Assembly: GCA_020026415.1 (NCBI GenBank) | Contig: JAHHQL010000005.1 | Span: forward strand, 33,784 to 97,783 | Reading direction: 5' to 3' | From: Alistipes sp. | GTDB lineage: Bacteria; Bacteroidota; Bacteroidia; Bacteroidales; Rikenellaceae | DNA length: 64,000 nt | Shown: positions 33,580 to 43,405 of the stretch, one piece after another | Layout: every line of letters begins with the position of its first letter | How positions within the stretch are numbered: position 1 is the first letter of the stretch | Notes under the pieces: model-generated | The model's input: the letters and a program-made list of their open reading frames with translations, nothing else | Databases searched by the model: none | What the model was told of the DNA's origin: nothing | Made by a program: the position numbers and the translations under genes

Positions 33580-34230
33580 ATGAGCATTACAAAATTTAAA
33601 TATGCTTTGGTAGCACTCTCCGTTGCGGGGAGTGCTATCTTGCTATCCGCCTGTGACCGAAAATCGAAGGATCGGTATGCTGCCGACGAAGGGGTGATGA
33701 CCGAGTACAGCGAAGATCTGTCGGTGGTCGAGTCGCAGAACGGTCGCCGTTCGTATTCCTTCTCGACCCCGCTTTTGGAGGGCTACGGACAGGCAAAGGA
33801 TCCTTACCGCGAATTTCGCAAGGGCATCAAGATGATCACCTATCAGGACGATTCGCTTTCGACGGTCAATGTGGTATTGACGGCCAACTACGCCATCAAT
33901 TACTCCGAACGCGGTCTGTGGGAGACGAAGGGTAATGTGGTGGTGAGCAAGTCCGACGGGACGACGTTCTACTTCCAGCAACTGGCTTGGAATGCCCGCA
34001 CCAAGCGTGTCTATTCCAACCTCGACGGCAAGATGGTGCAGAACGAAGGACGTGACATTGTCCTTTTCCAAGGCTTTGACTCCGACGAGGAATTTAAGGA
34101 TTGGCGTTTCAGAAGGGGCAATCAGCACATGGAGGTAGAGTTTGATCCCCGAAACCGTCGCGATTCGCTCCCGGCGAACGACAAGAAGGATTCCGGGGAG
34201 AACGAAAACAATAAAGAAATTAAGAAATGA
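33580..34230 (+). CDS. lptC: LPS export periplasmic protein LptC
   Basis: A 216-residue protein. The start MSITKFKYAL gives a signal with lipobox LLSAC (Cys25), so it is likely a lipoprotein rather than membrane-anchored by a helix as in E. coli. The LptC beta-jellyroll is seen from about 75, with YSERGLWETKGNVVVSKSDG as the OstA/LptA-like repeat. LptC passes LPS from the LptBFG exporter to the LptA bridge. Its stop overlaps the next start (ATGA), so translation is coupled. Confidence 0.85.
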   Translation: MSITKFKYALVALSVAGSAILLSACDRKSKDRYAADEGVMTEYSEDLSVVESQNGRRSYSFSTPLLEGYGQAKDPYREFRKGIKMITYQDDSLSTVNVVLTANYAINYSERGLWETKGNVVVSKSDGTTFYFQQLAWNARTKRVYSNLDGKMVQNEGRDIVLFQGFDSDEEFKDWRFRRGNQHMEVEFDPRNRRDSLPANDKKDSGENENNKEIKK

Positions 34231-35513
34231 TGACAATGTCGGATATCGTGATTATCGTGGCGGTGATTCTGATCATGTTGCTGCTTTCGGCTTTTTTTTC
34301 GGGAATGGAGATTGCTTTTACGAGCAAGAACCGCCTGAAATTGGAGATTGACCGCAAGCAGAACCGCATGTTCAACCACATTGCCGACCTTTTCATGCGC
34401 CATCCCGGACAATACATCACGACGATTCTGGTGGGTAACAACATCGCACTGGTCGTCTATTCGCTGTTCATGTCGCTTTTCCTGCGCTGGGTGTTCGCAC
34501 GGGCGAGGTGGGTGAGTGCCGCCGAGGAGGGATCGGTGCTGGTCGAGACGCTGGTTTCGACGGCAATCATCATCTTTGTGGCGGAATTTCTCCCCAAGTC
34601 GATCTTCAAGAACAGTCCGAATTTCTATTTTCGCACGTTTTCGACGGTCATCTACTTTTTCTATATCATTCTTTACCCGATCGCCAAGTTCACGACACTC
34701 TTGTCCCACGGCATTCTGCGTCTGTTCGGACGCAAGGTCGAAGTGGATGAAACTGCTCCGATCTTCGACCGCGAGGATCTGGCTTCCCTGCTCGAAGCGA
34801 GTACTTCGGAACAGAATCACGCCGAGTCGGACAACGAGTTGAAAATCTTCCAAAATGCGCTGGATTTCGCCGATCTTCGCGTCCGCGATTGTATGGCACC
34901 GCGTGTGGACATCGAGGCGGTGGACATCGACGACACGACCATCGAACAACTCACGCAGCGATTTGTTATCACGAAATATTCGCGTATCTTCGTTTGGCGC
35001 AAGTCCATCGACAACATCATCGGCTATGTTAATTCCAAGAGCCTGTTCACCAAACCCAAGACGATCAGCGATGTGATCATGCAGGTTAATTTCGTTCCCG
35101 AAACCATGCCCCTGCAACTGGTTCTGGAGAATTTCATCAAGCATCGTTCGAACATTGCCGTCGTGATCGACGAGTTCGGCGGTACGGCAGGTGTCATCTC
35201 ACTGGAGGATGTTCTGGAGGAGATTTTCGGCGAGATCGAGGACGAACACGATGTGGCCGATCTGACGGAAAAGCAGATCAGCGACGACGAGTGGATCCTT
35301 TCGTGCCGTCTGGAGGTCAAATACCTCAATGAAAAGTACGATTTGGGTATCGGGGAGAGCAAGGAATACGACACGCTGGCTGGATTTATCATCTACCACT
35401 ACGAGGGAATCCCCTCGGCGGGTGAGACTTTATTAATTGACGGTCTGCAATTAAAGATTTTGCGTACGACCCGTTCGCGTATCGAATTGGCTCGCGTGAA
35501 AAAAACGAAATAA
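34227..35513 (+). CDS. CNNM/CBS/CorC-domain transporter (hemolysin family)
   Basis: A 428-residue membrane protein. An N-terminal DUF21/CNNM domain with about four hydrophobic segments (about 5-180) precedes a pair of CBS domains (about 205-330; RDCMAPRVDIEAVDID) and a C-terminal CorC/HlyC domain (about 345-425). Family members handle Mg2+ or Co2+ export; the hemolysin name is historical. It overlaps lptC by 4 nt and lies 72 nt before the chaperone gene. Confidence 0.88.
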   Translation: MMTMSDIVIIVAVILIMLLLSAFFSGMEIAFTSKNRLKLEIDRKQNRMFNHIADLFMRHPGQYITTILVGNNIALVVYSLFMSLFLRWVFARARWVSAAEEGSVLVETLVSTAIIIFVAEFLPKSIFKNSPNFYFRTFSTVIYFFYIILYPIAKFTTLLSHGILRLFGRKVEVDETAPIFDREDLASLLEASTSEQNHAESDNELKIFQNALDFADLRVRDCMAPRVDIEAVDIDDTTIEQLTQRFVITKYSRIFVWRKSIDNIIGYVNSKSLFTKPKTISDVIMQVNFVPETMPLQLVLENFIKHRSNIAVVIDEFGGTAGVISLEDVLEEIFGEIEDEHDVADLTEKQISDDEWILSCRLEVKYLNEKYDLGIGESKEYDTLAGFIIYHYEGIPSAGETLLIDGLQLKILRTTRSRIELARVKKTK

Positions 35514-35585
35514 ATGGTATTTTCTCCAAATAAATTACTATCTTTGACTGCTTATTTGAAACAATACGAATAATTAACAATTTAT

Positions 35586-37616
35586 ATGGCAAGTTTAAAC
35601 ACTTTACGAACCAAGTTCGGCATCGCGCTTTCCGTAATTATCGCCTTTGCCCTCTTGGCATTCATTCTTTCTCTGAAAACTGAGATGGGATTCTCAGGCC
35701 ATGATCCCCTTGTAGGCGTGATTGATGGCGAAAAGATCAACTATTCGGAGTACTACGAACAGTATGAGACCTTCAAGAAGCAGAACAACGTTCAGGAAAG
35801 CGACGAGCGTACTTCTGCCGCCATCGCACAGGGTGTGTGGGGCAATCTGATTGCAAAGTATGTGATGCAGCCGGGTCTTGAGGATCTGGGTCTGACGGTT
35901 ACGGACAAGGAGACGATGGCTATGATCGCCGGTCAGTATCCTTCGCAGATCCTGCTCAACTACTTCCGAAACCCCGAAACCGGTGCTTACGATATGGCTG
36001 CCGTGAGAAACTTTCTGGCCTATGCCCAGACGGATCCTCAGAGCATGCAGGCTTGGGAGGCCATCAACGAAGCCGTTAAGGGCGAGCGCGAGAGCATGAA
36101 GTTCTCAAGCCTGTTGCGCAACGGTGTTTATGTGAACAGCCTCGAACTCAATGCAGGTGTCGAGCATGCCAACCACCAGTACACGGGTCGTTGGATCTCG
36201 AAGAAATACACGGAGGTCGCCGATTCGTTGATGACGGTTACCGATGCCGATCTGAAGGCTTATTACGCGAGCCACAAGAATATGTTCAAACAGTTGCCCA
36301 ACCGCACGCTGACCTATGTCGTATTCGAGGTGAATCCCACCGAGGACGATATGGCCAACTTGGAGAACAAGGTGATGGGTGTGGCCGAGGAGTTCAAGAC
36401 CACGACCGACCTGTTCAACTACACGCGCGGTAATCACTATGGCAAGGTGGCCGAGAACTATGTGACTCTGGCTCAACTCCCCAAGGAGCAGAACGATGCT
36501 CTGGAAGCAGGCAATACCTACGGTCCCGTGTTGAAGAACAACGAGTGGACGATGGTTCGTACGCTCGATACGAAGATGGTTCCCGACTCGCTGGGACTGC
36601 GTCAGCTGGTTCTGCGCAGTGACGACGAAAAACTGGCCGACAGCCTTATGGCAGCCGTTAAGGCAGGTGCAAGTTTCGCTGAAGTAGCCGAGAAATATTC
36701 GCTGAACTCGAACAATGCAAAGCAGGGCGGAGACCTCGGTGTGCTTCCCTACTCGGCATTCTCGACCGATTTTACCGACCACTTCGACGGAATCAAGAAC
36801 GGTGATATCGTGAAAGTTCCCGCAGGTGCAGCCGTAATGATCTTCCAAGCCTATCGTGTGGACAAACCCTCGAAACACTATCGTCTGGCTTCGATCACCT
36901 ATCCCGTAGTTGCATCTGATGCAACGCGCAGCGTTGTACTGAACGAGGCCGGCAACTTCGCCGCCAAGGCCAAGGGTTCGATCGAGGCATTCAACAAGGC
37001 CGCTGCCGATGCAGCCATCACGCCCCGTACCGCAACGATCGCTCAGGGTGAGCGTACGTTGAGAGGCATGGAGGATTCGCGTGAGTTGGTTCGCTGGGCA
37101 TTCGGTGCCGAGAAAGGCGACATGTCGCAGATCCTCGATGTGGACAAAGATCACGTAATTGCCATCGTCACCAATATCGACGATGAGAAATATACTTCGT
37201 TCGAGCAGGCTGAATCGCAGATCCGCAATATGGTGATCCGCGACAAGAAGTTCGATTACATCGTGAAGGAACTTTCGGGTAACACGATCGACGAGAAAGC
37301 TGCAAGTTGGAAGTCGGAGGTCGGTACGTTCGAGAACGCAACCTACGCTTCGTACTACCTGCCGAACCTCGGTTTCGAGCCCCGCGTAATCGGTGCAATC
37401 GCCTCTTCGAAGGAAGGCGTTGTTTCGGAACCCGTCAAGGGCTTCTCTGGTGCTTATGTATTCTGCGTGGATAAGATCACCGAGGAGAACAAGCAGAACC
37501 TTGAGGGTGAACGTGTACGTGCTCAGGCTACTCAGGAGAGCGCATTCCTCCAGATGGTCAATCGCGCAATCGAGCAGTTGTCGAACATCGAGGATCTCCG
37601 CGGTCAGTACTTCTAA
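35586..37616 (+). CDS. PpiD/SurA-like membrane-anchored chaperone (peptidylprolyl isomerase)
   Basis: A 676-residue protein with a short cytoplasmic start, one transmembrane helix (about 12-30, GIALSVIIAFALLAFIL) and a large periplasmic part. A SurA N-terminal-like chaperone region (about 45-250) is followed by a parvulin-type domain (about 340-440; QGGDLGVLPYSAF). It probably helps outer-membrane proteins fold. The strict ARHIL start of active parvulins reads LRQLVL, so isomerase activity is uncertain. TATCTTTG at 35539-35546 may be a separate -7 element. Confidence 0.85.
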   Translation: MASLNTLRTKFGIALSVIIAFALLAFILSLKTEMGFSGHDPLVGVIDGEKINYSEYYEQYETFKKQNNVQESDERTSAAIAQGVWGNLIAKYVMQPGLEDLGLTVTDKETMAMIAGQYPSQILLNYFRNPETGAYDMAAVRNFLAYAQTDPQSMQAWEAINEAVKGERESMKFSSLLRNGVYVNSLELNAGVEHANHQYTGRWISKKYTEVADSLMTVTDADLKAYYASHKNMFKQLPNRTLTYVVFEVNPTEDDMANLENKVMGVAEEFKTTTDLFNYTRGNHYGKVAENYVTLAQLPKEQNDALEAGNTYGPVLKNNEWTMVRTLDTKMVPDSLGLRQLVLRSDDEKLADSLMAAVKAGASFAEVAEKYSLNSNNAKQGGDLGVLPYSAFSTDFTDHFDGIKNGDIVKVPAGAAVMIFQAYRVDKPSKHYRLASITYPVVASDATRSVVLNEAGNFAAKAKGSIEAFNKAAADAAITPRTATIAQGERTLRGMEDSRELVRWAFGAEKGDMSQILDVDKDHVIAIVTNIDDEKYTSFEQAESQIRNMVIRDKKFDYIVKELSGNTIDEKAASWKSEVGTFENATYASYYLPNLGFEPRVIGAIASSKEGVVSEPVKGFSGAYVFCVDKITEENKQNLEGERVRAQATQESAFLQMVNRAIEQLSNIEDLRGQYF

Positions 37617-37635
37617 ACCAACAGAGATTAACTCT

Positions 37636-37669
37636 AAAAAAGGCATCGGATCGTTCCGATGCCTTTTTT
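37636..37669. terminator. Strong terminator after the PpiD-like gene
   Basis: A perfect 15-bp stem (37636-37650 with 37655-37669), a 4-nt loop and a six-T tail, 20 nt after the stop. It closes the unit that begins at rng. Confidence 0.9.
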
Positions 37670-37761
37670 GTTTTCGGTGGGGTAGCGGCTCGGAAATGAA
37701 ATATCGGACGAAAAGAGTAATTTTTTCGCGGGAGGGGGGAGATTAAAGACCGCGCAAATAT

Positions 37762-37792
37762 TTTGATTTAAGGCACTTTAACGCTAACTTTA
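37762..37792 (+). promoter_or_regulatory. Bacteroidetes-type promoter for the small membrane-protein/lipoprotein pair
   Basis: TTTG at 37762-37765 and TAACTTTA at 37785-37792, 19 nt apart, one mismatch to the -7 consensus. Confidence 0.5.
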
Positions 37793-37830
37793 AATGCTTC
37801 CTTTCGGAATATTCATTAAAAAGTGAAATT

Positions 37831-38301
37831 ATGGAGCAGCGTAAGAAAAACTATTGTAAGTGGGGTGTCGGATTCGCGATCGGATGGATTGCCTTGACCT
37901 TGGGCATCTATACCCTGACCTGCCTTGTGGAGGGCGTGCCTTTCACGGAAAATATGGAGGCAGATAATTGGACGGCATTCTATGTTTGCTATGCAATTAC
38001 GGTGCTTGCTTGTTTCTATATCGGCTATGGCTTGCGTAAGGAGTATCGGACGAAAGAAGAGGCCGTTGTCGCCTCCTCGGAGGATCCGATTAAAGCCTCG
38101 GAACGCTTTCGGTTGCGCTTTATCCGTCGCTATTCCAGAATGATGGTGCTTGTTTTTGTGTTGGGTATCGCCCAACGCCTGCTGTTCAATGTCCATGGCG
38201 AGTTAAGAACGAAGGACGCGATTCTTGTAGGTGTTCTTATGGTCGCCTCGTTGGTGTGTGCCTATCTGAACCGAAGAATTACCCGAAAACTCAAGGAGTA
38301 A
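37831..38301 (+). CDS. Small membrane protein (156 aa), unknown
   Basis: No family recognised. There are four predicted membrane segments: about 12-34, 48-66, 104-117 and 128-145. A charged cytoplasmic-type loop (about 68-103) is rich in Arg, Lys and Glu, and the C-terminus is basic (RRITRKLKE). Base composition is lower in GC than in flanking genes. It is followed 5 nt later by a lipoprotein gene, so the pair is probably one unit. Confidence 0.7.
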   Translation: MEQRKKNYCKWGVGFAIGWIALTLGIYTLTCLVEGVPFTENMEADNWTAFYVCYAITVLACFYIGYGLRKEYRTKEEAVVASSEDPIKASERFRLRFIRRYSRMMVLVFVLGIAQRLLFNVHGELRTKDAILVGVLMVASLVCAYLNRRITRKLKE

Positions 38302-38306
38302 AACGT

Positions 38307-38864
38307 ATGAAAGGCCTGTTTTTGGTTGTCCTGTGCCTCGGGATGATTGGATGCTCCCATCGCCCGTCTTCAAAGCCTCAATCCGTCGGGAATGGCACTC
38401 TTGACGAAAGGCAGGATACGATAAATCCGTTAAAGACCGATTCGACAGCCTCTATTTCTTCCTCAATACCGCAAACCATAAGCGTGGAACTTTCGGTCAA
38501 AGAGGAGTTGAAGGGTGAGCTGATCCCCGCCGATTCGTTTGAACTGACGACCGGGCAGAAATGCTATCCGTTGTCGGTTGCCGAAATAAAGTTGTTTGTT
38601 CGGAATCGCTCGGAGGTGGAATACGAGGGCGGGGAGGAGTACAGCCTTGCCCGTTACGATCCATCCGTGGGTAAATGGGTGCCTCAGCCCGTGAATCCTA
38701 TATGCCAAGATGTATTGTGGATCTTTTCGAAAAATGAGGACAGAATCTTCTGTCAAACCATTACTCTCTATACCCGAAACCAAGCGGGAACGTACCGCAT
38801 CCGTAAATTGTTTAACGGAAAATTGGCCGAAGCCACATTTGAGATCGCGGACAAAAAGAAATAA
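38307..38864 (+). CDS. Lipoprotein with Ig-like domain
   Basis: A 185-residue protein starting at MKGLFLVV, with lipobox MIGC (Cys16) and a Ser/Thr/Pro-rich linker (about 17-65). The C-terminal domain (about 67-182) resembles a bacterial Ig-like fold, with YPLSVAEIKLFVRNRSEVEY and a later YSLARYDPSVGKWVPQP. That pattern is like the Big_14-type domain, but the match is by eye. It begins 5 nt after the membrane-protein gene. Function unknown. Confidence 0.7.
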   Translation: MKGLFLVVLCLGMIGCSHRPSSKPQSVGNGTLDERQDTINPLKTDSTASISSSIPQTISVELSVKEELKGELIPADSFELTTGQKCYPLSVAEIKLFVRNRSEVEYEGGEEYSLARYDPSVGKWVPQPVNPICQDVLWIFSKNEDRIFCQTITLYTRNQAGTYRIRKLFNGKLAEATFEIADKKK

Positions 38865-38886
38865 ATCCGTCCGCTTACTGCATAAA

Positions 38887-38918
38887 AAAAGAGCAACCCC
38901 CAAAAGGATTGCTCTTTT
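38887..38918. terminator. Bidirectional terminator between the lipoprotein gene and mutB
   Basis: A 10-bp inverted repeat (38887-38896 with 38909-38918) with A and T flanks and a 12-nt loop, between convergent genes. Confidence 0.75.
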
Positions 38919-38938
38919 CATTTATCGGATGTCCCGAA

Positions 38939-41074
38939 TTAGTCCTGCAAGAGGATTTCGAGCATCTTGATGGCGGCCGTAGCGATCGGTGTACCGGGGC
39001 CGAAAATGGCGGCGGCACCGTCACGATACAACTCGTCGTAGTCCTGATGAGGAATTACACCACCCACGATGACGATGATATCCTCACGACCCAGTTTCTT
39101 CAACTCGGCGATGATCTGCGGAACAAGCGTCAGGTGACCTGCGGCCAGCGACGATACGCCGACTACGTGAACGTCATTCTCGACAGCCTGTTTTGCAGCC
39201 TCGGCGGGAGTCTGGAACAACGGGCCCATATCGACGTCGAAGCCGATGTCGGCATAACCCGTGGCAACGACCTTTGCGCCGCGGTCGTGACCGTCCTGAC
39301 CGAGTTTGGCGATCATGATACGGGGCTGACGACCTTCCTTCTTTGCAAATTCTGCACACAACTCCTTGGCGTGTGCAAACGACTTATCGTTTTTCACTTC
39401 TGAACTATATACACCTGAAATTGAACGGATAACTGCTTTGTAACGACCTACGACAACCTCACAGGCATCGGAGATCTCACCCAGCGTGGCGCGAACCTTG
39501 GCGGCCTCGACAGCCAGAGCCAACAAGTTGCCCTTCTTGGTCTTCACGCATTCGGTGATGGCCTCCAGAGCCTTCTTGACGGCTGCCTCGTCGCGGTTTG
39601 CACGCAACTCCTTCAGACGTTTGATCTGGCTTTCGCGAACGGCCGTGTTATCAACGGCAAGAATGTCGATCGGAGCCTCTTTCTCCAAACGGTATTCGTT
39701 CAGACCGATGATCTTCTCCTCACCCGAGTCGATACGGGCCTGCTTGCGTGCCGAAGCCTCTTCGATACGCATCTTCGGAATGCCCGTCTCGATGGCCTTG
39801 GCCATACCGCCGAGTTTCTCGACCTCCTGAATGTGCTCCCAAGCCTTGTGGGCGATCTCGTTGGTCAGGGATTCTACGTAGTAGGAACCTGCCCACGGAT
39901 CGACCGAACGGCAGATGTTCGTCTCGTTCTGAATGTAGATCTGGGTGTTACGTGCAATACGTGCCGAGAAGTCGGTCGGCAGGGCGATTGCCTCGTCGAG
40001 TGCGTTGGTGTGCAACGACTGCGTGTGACCCAGAGCGGCACCCATGGCCTCGATGGCCGTACGTGCCACGTTGTTGAAGGGATCCTGCTCGGTGAGCGAC
40101 CATCCCGACGTTTGCGAGTGGGTACGCAGGGCAAGCGATTTCTTGTTCTGCGGATTGAACTGCTTGACGATCTTCGCCCACAGCATACGTGCGGCACGCA
40201 TCTTGGCGATTTCCATGAAGTGGTTCATGCCGATTGCCCAGAAGAACGACAGACGCGGTGCAAACGCATCGACCGACATGCCGGCGTTGATACCTGCACG
40301 CAGATACTCCAAACCGTCGGCCAGCGTGTAAGCTAACTCGATGTCGGCCGTGGCACCTGCCTCCTGCATGTGGTAACCCGAAATCGAAATCGAGTTGAAC
40401 TTGGGCATGTTCTGTGAAGTATATTCGAAAATATCGGCGATGATACGCATCGAAAATTCGGGCGGATAGATATAGGTGTTACGCACCATGAACTCCTTCA
40501 GAATATCGTTCTGAATGGTACCTGCCATCTGATCGAGCGTACATCCCTGTTCCAGACCCGTCACGATGTAGAATGCCAGAATGGGCAGTACGGCACCGTT
40601 CATGGTCATGGACACCGACATACGATCCAACGGAATACCCTCGAAGAGCACCTTCATGTCCTCGACCGAGCAGATCGACACACCGGCCTTGCCGACATCA
40701 CCGACAACACGCGGGTGATCGGCATCATAGCCACGGTGCGTGGCAAGGTCGAATGCAACCGACAGACCTTTCTGACCGGCGGCAAGGTTACGACGGTAGA
40801 ATGCGTTGGATTCCTCGGCGGTCGAGAAACCTGCATACTGACGAATGGTCCACGGACGCATCACATACATCGTGGAATAAGGACCGCGCAGGAAAGGAGC
40901 CAGACCAGCCGTATAGTTCAGGTGCTCCATGCCTTCGAGATCTTCGGCCGTATAAGTTCCCTTTACGGGAATGCGTTCGGCCGTCAACCACGGTTCTACA
41001 TCGCCGTGATTGCGGGCGCCGCAGCAATTCCGGGCTGCGGCATCATATTTCAATTCCGAAAATTTAGCTCTCAT
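38939..41074 (-). CDS. mutB: Methylmalonyl-CoA mutase large (catalytic) subunit
   Basis: A 711-residue B12-dependent mutase that interconverts succinyl-CoA and (R)-methylmalonyl-CoA. The TIM-barrel CoA-binding domain includes [20 protein letters not shown] (about 62-81) and [12 protein letters not shown] (about 235-246) with the catalytic Tyr and His. The C-terminal cobalamin domain has the base-off DGHDRG motif (about 611-616). Together with MutA it forms the heterodimer used for propionate production. It starts 2 nt after the mutA stop. Confidence 0.96.
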   Translation of the reverse strand: MRAKFSELKYDAAARNCCGARNHGDVEPWLTAERIPVKGTYTAEDLEGMEHLNYTAGLAPFLRGPYSTMYVMRPWTIRQYAGFSTAEESNAFYRRNLAAGQKGLSVAFDLATHRGYDADHPRVVGDVGKAGVSICSVEDMKVLFEGIPLDRMSVSMTMNGAVLPILAFYIVTGLEQGCTLDQMAGTIQNDILKEFMVRNTYIYPPEFSMRIIADIFEYTSQNMPKFNSISISGYHMQEAGATADIELAYTLADGLEYLRAGINAGMSVDAFAPRLSFFWAIGMNHFMEIAKMRAARMLWAKIVKQFNPQNKKSLALRTHSQTSGWSLTEQDPFNNVARTAIEAMGAALGHTQSLHTNALDEAIALPTDFSARIARNTQIYIQNETNICRSVDPWAGSYYVESLTNEIAHKAWEHIQEVEKLGGMAKAIETGIPKMRIEEASARKQARIDSGEEKIIGLNEYRLEKEAPIDILAVDNTAVRESQIKRLKELRANRDEAAVKKALEAITECVKTKKGNLLALAVEAAKVRATLGEISDACEVVVGRYKAVIRSISGVYSSEVKNDKSFAHAKELCAEFAKKEGRQPRIMIAKLGQDGHDRGAKVVATGYADIGFDVDMGPLFQTPAEAAKQAVENDVHVVGVSSLAAGHLTLVPQIIAELKKLGREDIIVIVGGVIPHQDYDELYRDGAAAIFGPGTPIATAAIKMLEILLQD

Positions 41075-41076
41075 AA

Positions 41077-42918
41077 TCAGATTCCCATCTCTTTAAGGTA
41101 GAACTTCAGTGTTTCGAGCACGTTCGACTTCACATTGATGAAGTTGGTGATGCCCTGTGCTTCCAAATCGGGCGTGCAGGCGGGTGCACCTGCAACCACA
41201 AGGATGGCTTTGCCGTCGAGTTGTTCCTTGACTTTGGGTGCCAACTCAAGATAGTCGTCGTCCGAAGCACAAACGACAACGATCTGTGCCTTGGATTCCA
41301 AGGCGGCTTGGACGCCCTCCTCGATGGTTTGGAAGTAGGTGTTGTCTTGTACACGGATACCTGCGCAGGCGAAGAAATTGCACGAGAACTGGGCGCGGGC
41401 GCGGGCCATTGCAAGGTTTCCGCATGTGAGCATGAATGCCTTGAGTTCCTTGCCGCTGCGATCGACCTCCAGACGCATCTGTTCGAAAGCCATGGCTCCG
41501 CGGTAGGGATTCAGCACGTTGCCTTCCTTGTGAGCACGGGTGACAGCTTCCATGGAAACCTCCTTGGAAGCCACCTCCGTGAAGTTCGGGAATTGGTTCG
41601 CACCCAGCAGCGTGATGCGACGGGTGGCGATTTTCTTGTCTTTTGCGGCAGCCGATGCCTCGATGCGGCTCTTGATGAAACCTTCGTCGTAAGAGGTCTT
41701 ATAACCGCCCTTGTCCTCGATTTCGAGGAAGAGTTTCCAAGCCTCGTTGGCGATCGACTGGGTCAGATTCTCCACGAAGTACGAACCGCCTGCGGGATCG
41801 GTCACCTGATCGAAATGAGCCTCGTGCTTCAAGAGCAACTCGACGTTACGGGCGATGCGTTTCGAAAATTCGTCGGGGGTTTCGAACGAACGGTTGAACG
41901 GAGTGACTTCCAACGATGCCACACCTGCAATAACGGCGGACATGGCCTCGGTCGTACCGCGCAACATATTTACATAAGGGTCATATACGGTCTGATTCCA
42001 TTCCGAAGTGACGGCGTGAATCTGCATCTTGCAGGCGCAAGCCTTTTCGGGGTTGTAACCTTTGACGATGTTGGCCCACAACATACGGGCGGCACGGAAT
42101 TTGGCGATTTCGAGAAAATAGGTCGAAGAGACCGAGAATGTGAAACGGATCTTGCGAGCCGCCAGTTCTGCACTGATTCCTGCATCGGTCAGGCGGGCGA
42201 TGTAATCGTTACCTGCCGAGAGGGCGAATGCCAATTCCTCGACAATGGTCGAACCCGAATTGCCGAAGATGTCGGCCGAGACATTGACCATGCGGATGTG
42301 TTTGTATTCTGCGGTGCGGGTGATGAGTGCGGCGAGTTGTTTGATGGCACATTCGTCGCATTTGAGTTCTCCTTTTTGCGAGAGTTCGCGAACCAGAGGA
42401 TCGAATTCGAAGTTGATGCGGATGTCGTCCTTGTTCCATCCTGCCTTTTCGATTTTTGCAAGGACGAGTTCCACGAGTTCGGCAGAGATTTTGCCGCTGA
42501 AAGTCAGTTGGATTGCGGGGAGATGGATCTCATTGAGGAGTGAGTCCAGATCTTCCGGCGAAAGATCCTTCTGAAGATCCACGCCGAGCGAGTCGATGCC
42601 TGCATTGAGTAGGTGAAGGGCTTCGGCGTTGGCCTCTTTGGGATCAAAGACCGTGACGGTCTGATGGATTTTCCAACGGTTGTTGTCATGTGTTCCGCGG
42701 ACATAGGGAAATTCGCCTGCCTGCGAATTTAGAAATTTGATGCCTTCGAGGTTTTCGGCCCGGTAATAGGGGCGGACGTTGAATCCTTCGTCCGTGCGCC
42801 ATACCAGTTTACGCTCATAATCGGCACCTTTCAAGTCCACTTTTATCGCCTCTTCCCACGCTTCGGTCGGTACCGGCGGAAATTCGGCGAACAGTTTTTC
42901 ATGTTTGGTATTTGCCAT
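41077..42918 (-). CDS. mutA: Methylmalonyl-CoA mutase small subunit
   Basis: A 613-residue non-catalytic partner of MutB. It keeps the barrel (about 20-430) and a cobalamin-domain-like C-terminus (about 480-610) but lacks the DxHxxG His, as expected for the small subunit. The segment [12 protein letters not shown] (about 64-75) aligns with the FLRGPYST region of MutB. It is first in the mutAB unit. No epimerase, MeaB chaperone or propionyl-CoA carboxylase genes are adjacent in this window. Confidence 0.94.
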   Translation of the reverse strand: MANTKHEKLFAEFPPVPTEAWEEAIKVDLKGADYERKLVWRTDEGFNVRPYYRAENLEGIKFLNSQAGEFPYVRGTHDNNRWKIHQTVTVFDPKEANAEALHLLNAGIDSLGVDLQKDLSPEDLDSLLNEIHLPAIQLTFSGKISAELVELVLAKIEKAGWNKDDIRINFEFDPLVRELSQKGELKCDECAIKQLAALITRTAEYKHIRMVNVSADIFGNSGSTIVEELAFALSAGNDYIARLTDAGISAELAARKIRFTFSVSSTYFLEIAKFRAARMLWANIVKGYNPEKACACKMQIHAVTSEWNQTVYDPYVNMLRGTTEAMSAVIAGVASLEVTPFNRSFETPDEFSKRIARNVELLLKHEAHFDQVTDPAGGSYFVENLTQSIANEAWKLFLEIEDKGGYKTSYDEGFIKSRIEASAAAKDKKIATRRITLLGANQFPNFTEVASKEVSMEAVTRAHKEGNVLNPYRGAMAFEQMRLEVDRSGKELKAFMLTCGNLAMARARAQFSCNFFACAGIRVQDNTYFQTIEEGVQAALESKAQIVVVCASDDDYLELAPKVKEQLDGKAILVVAGAPACTPDLEAQGITNFINVKSNVLETLKFYLKEMGI

Positions 42919-42960
42919 AACTGTATTAGAGATTAGTAAGTTTATGGATTAAACTTTCAG

Positions 42961-42992
42961 TAAAGGTAAGAAAGTTTCTTCGAAATTTCAAA
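42961..42992 (-). promoter_or_regulatory. Bacteroidetes-type promoter for mutAB
   Basis: On the minus strand, -7 TACCTTTA (42961-42968, one mismatch) and -33 TTTG (42989-42992) are 20 nt apart, 43 nt before the mutA ATG. Confidence 0.55.
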
Positions 42993-43049
42993 TGTTTTGA
43001 TCTTAAAATTCGAGGTGGGGAGGCTTCGGGGCGTGATTCCGGGAAAAGG

Positions 43050-43086
43050 AAAAAGGCAATCGGACTTTAAGTCCGATTGCCTTTTT
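43050..43086 (-). terminator. Terminator after rpsU
   Basis: A perfect 16-bp stem (43050-43065 with 43071-43086) with a 5-nt loop, A-rich on the left so that the minus transcript ends in U. It separates rpsU from mutAB. Confidence 0.9.
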
Positions 43087-43111
43087 TGGGTTATTTGCGT
43101 TGTCCTGAGAA

Positions 43112-43303
43112 TTACTCCTCGGTGCGGTACATATGCTCAACGTAAACGGCGTGCATCATAGCCTCACGCTTCTCGATCGAAGGCTTCGTGAAGTACTGAC
43201 GACGACGCAACTCCTTCAGAACGCCCGTGCGCTCGTATTTACGTTTGAACTTCTTCAGGGCGCGCTCGATGTTTTCGCCCTCTTTTACCGGCATGATAAT
43301 CAT
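43112..43303 (-). CDS. rpsU: 30S ribosomal protein bS21
   Basis: A 63-residue ribosomal protein. The start MIIMPVKEGENIERALKKFK and the RRRQYF core are the classic bS21 sequence. In Flavobacterium bS21 with bS18 and bS6 hides the anti-Shine-Dalgarno, which explains why Bacteroidota mRNAs lack SD sequences. Many Bacteroidota keep a strong SD on rpsU itself for autoregulation. Here the leader before the ATG is A/T-rich and shows none. It has its own terminator and is probably monocistronic. Confidence 0.97.
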   Translation of the reverse strand: MIIMPVKEGENIERALKKFKRKYERTGVLKELRRRQYFTKPSIEKREAMMHAVYVEHMYRTEE

Positions 43304-43405
43304 AATATTCTAATTTTTTTGGTTGTTAAATTGATTCAGTTGATTTTTTTGTTTTTCGGCGGGATATTCGAAACGCTTCGAACGATTCCCTTCTTGGAGG
43401 TTAAG

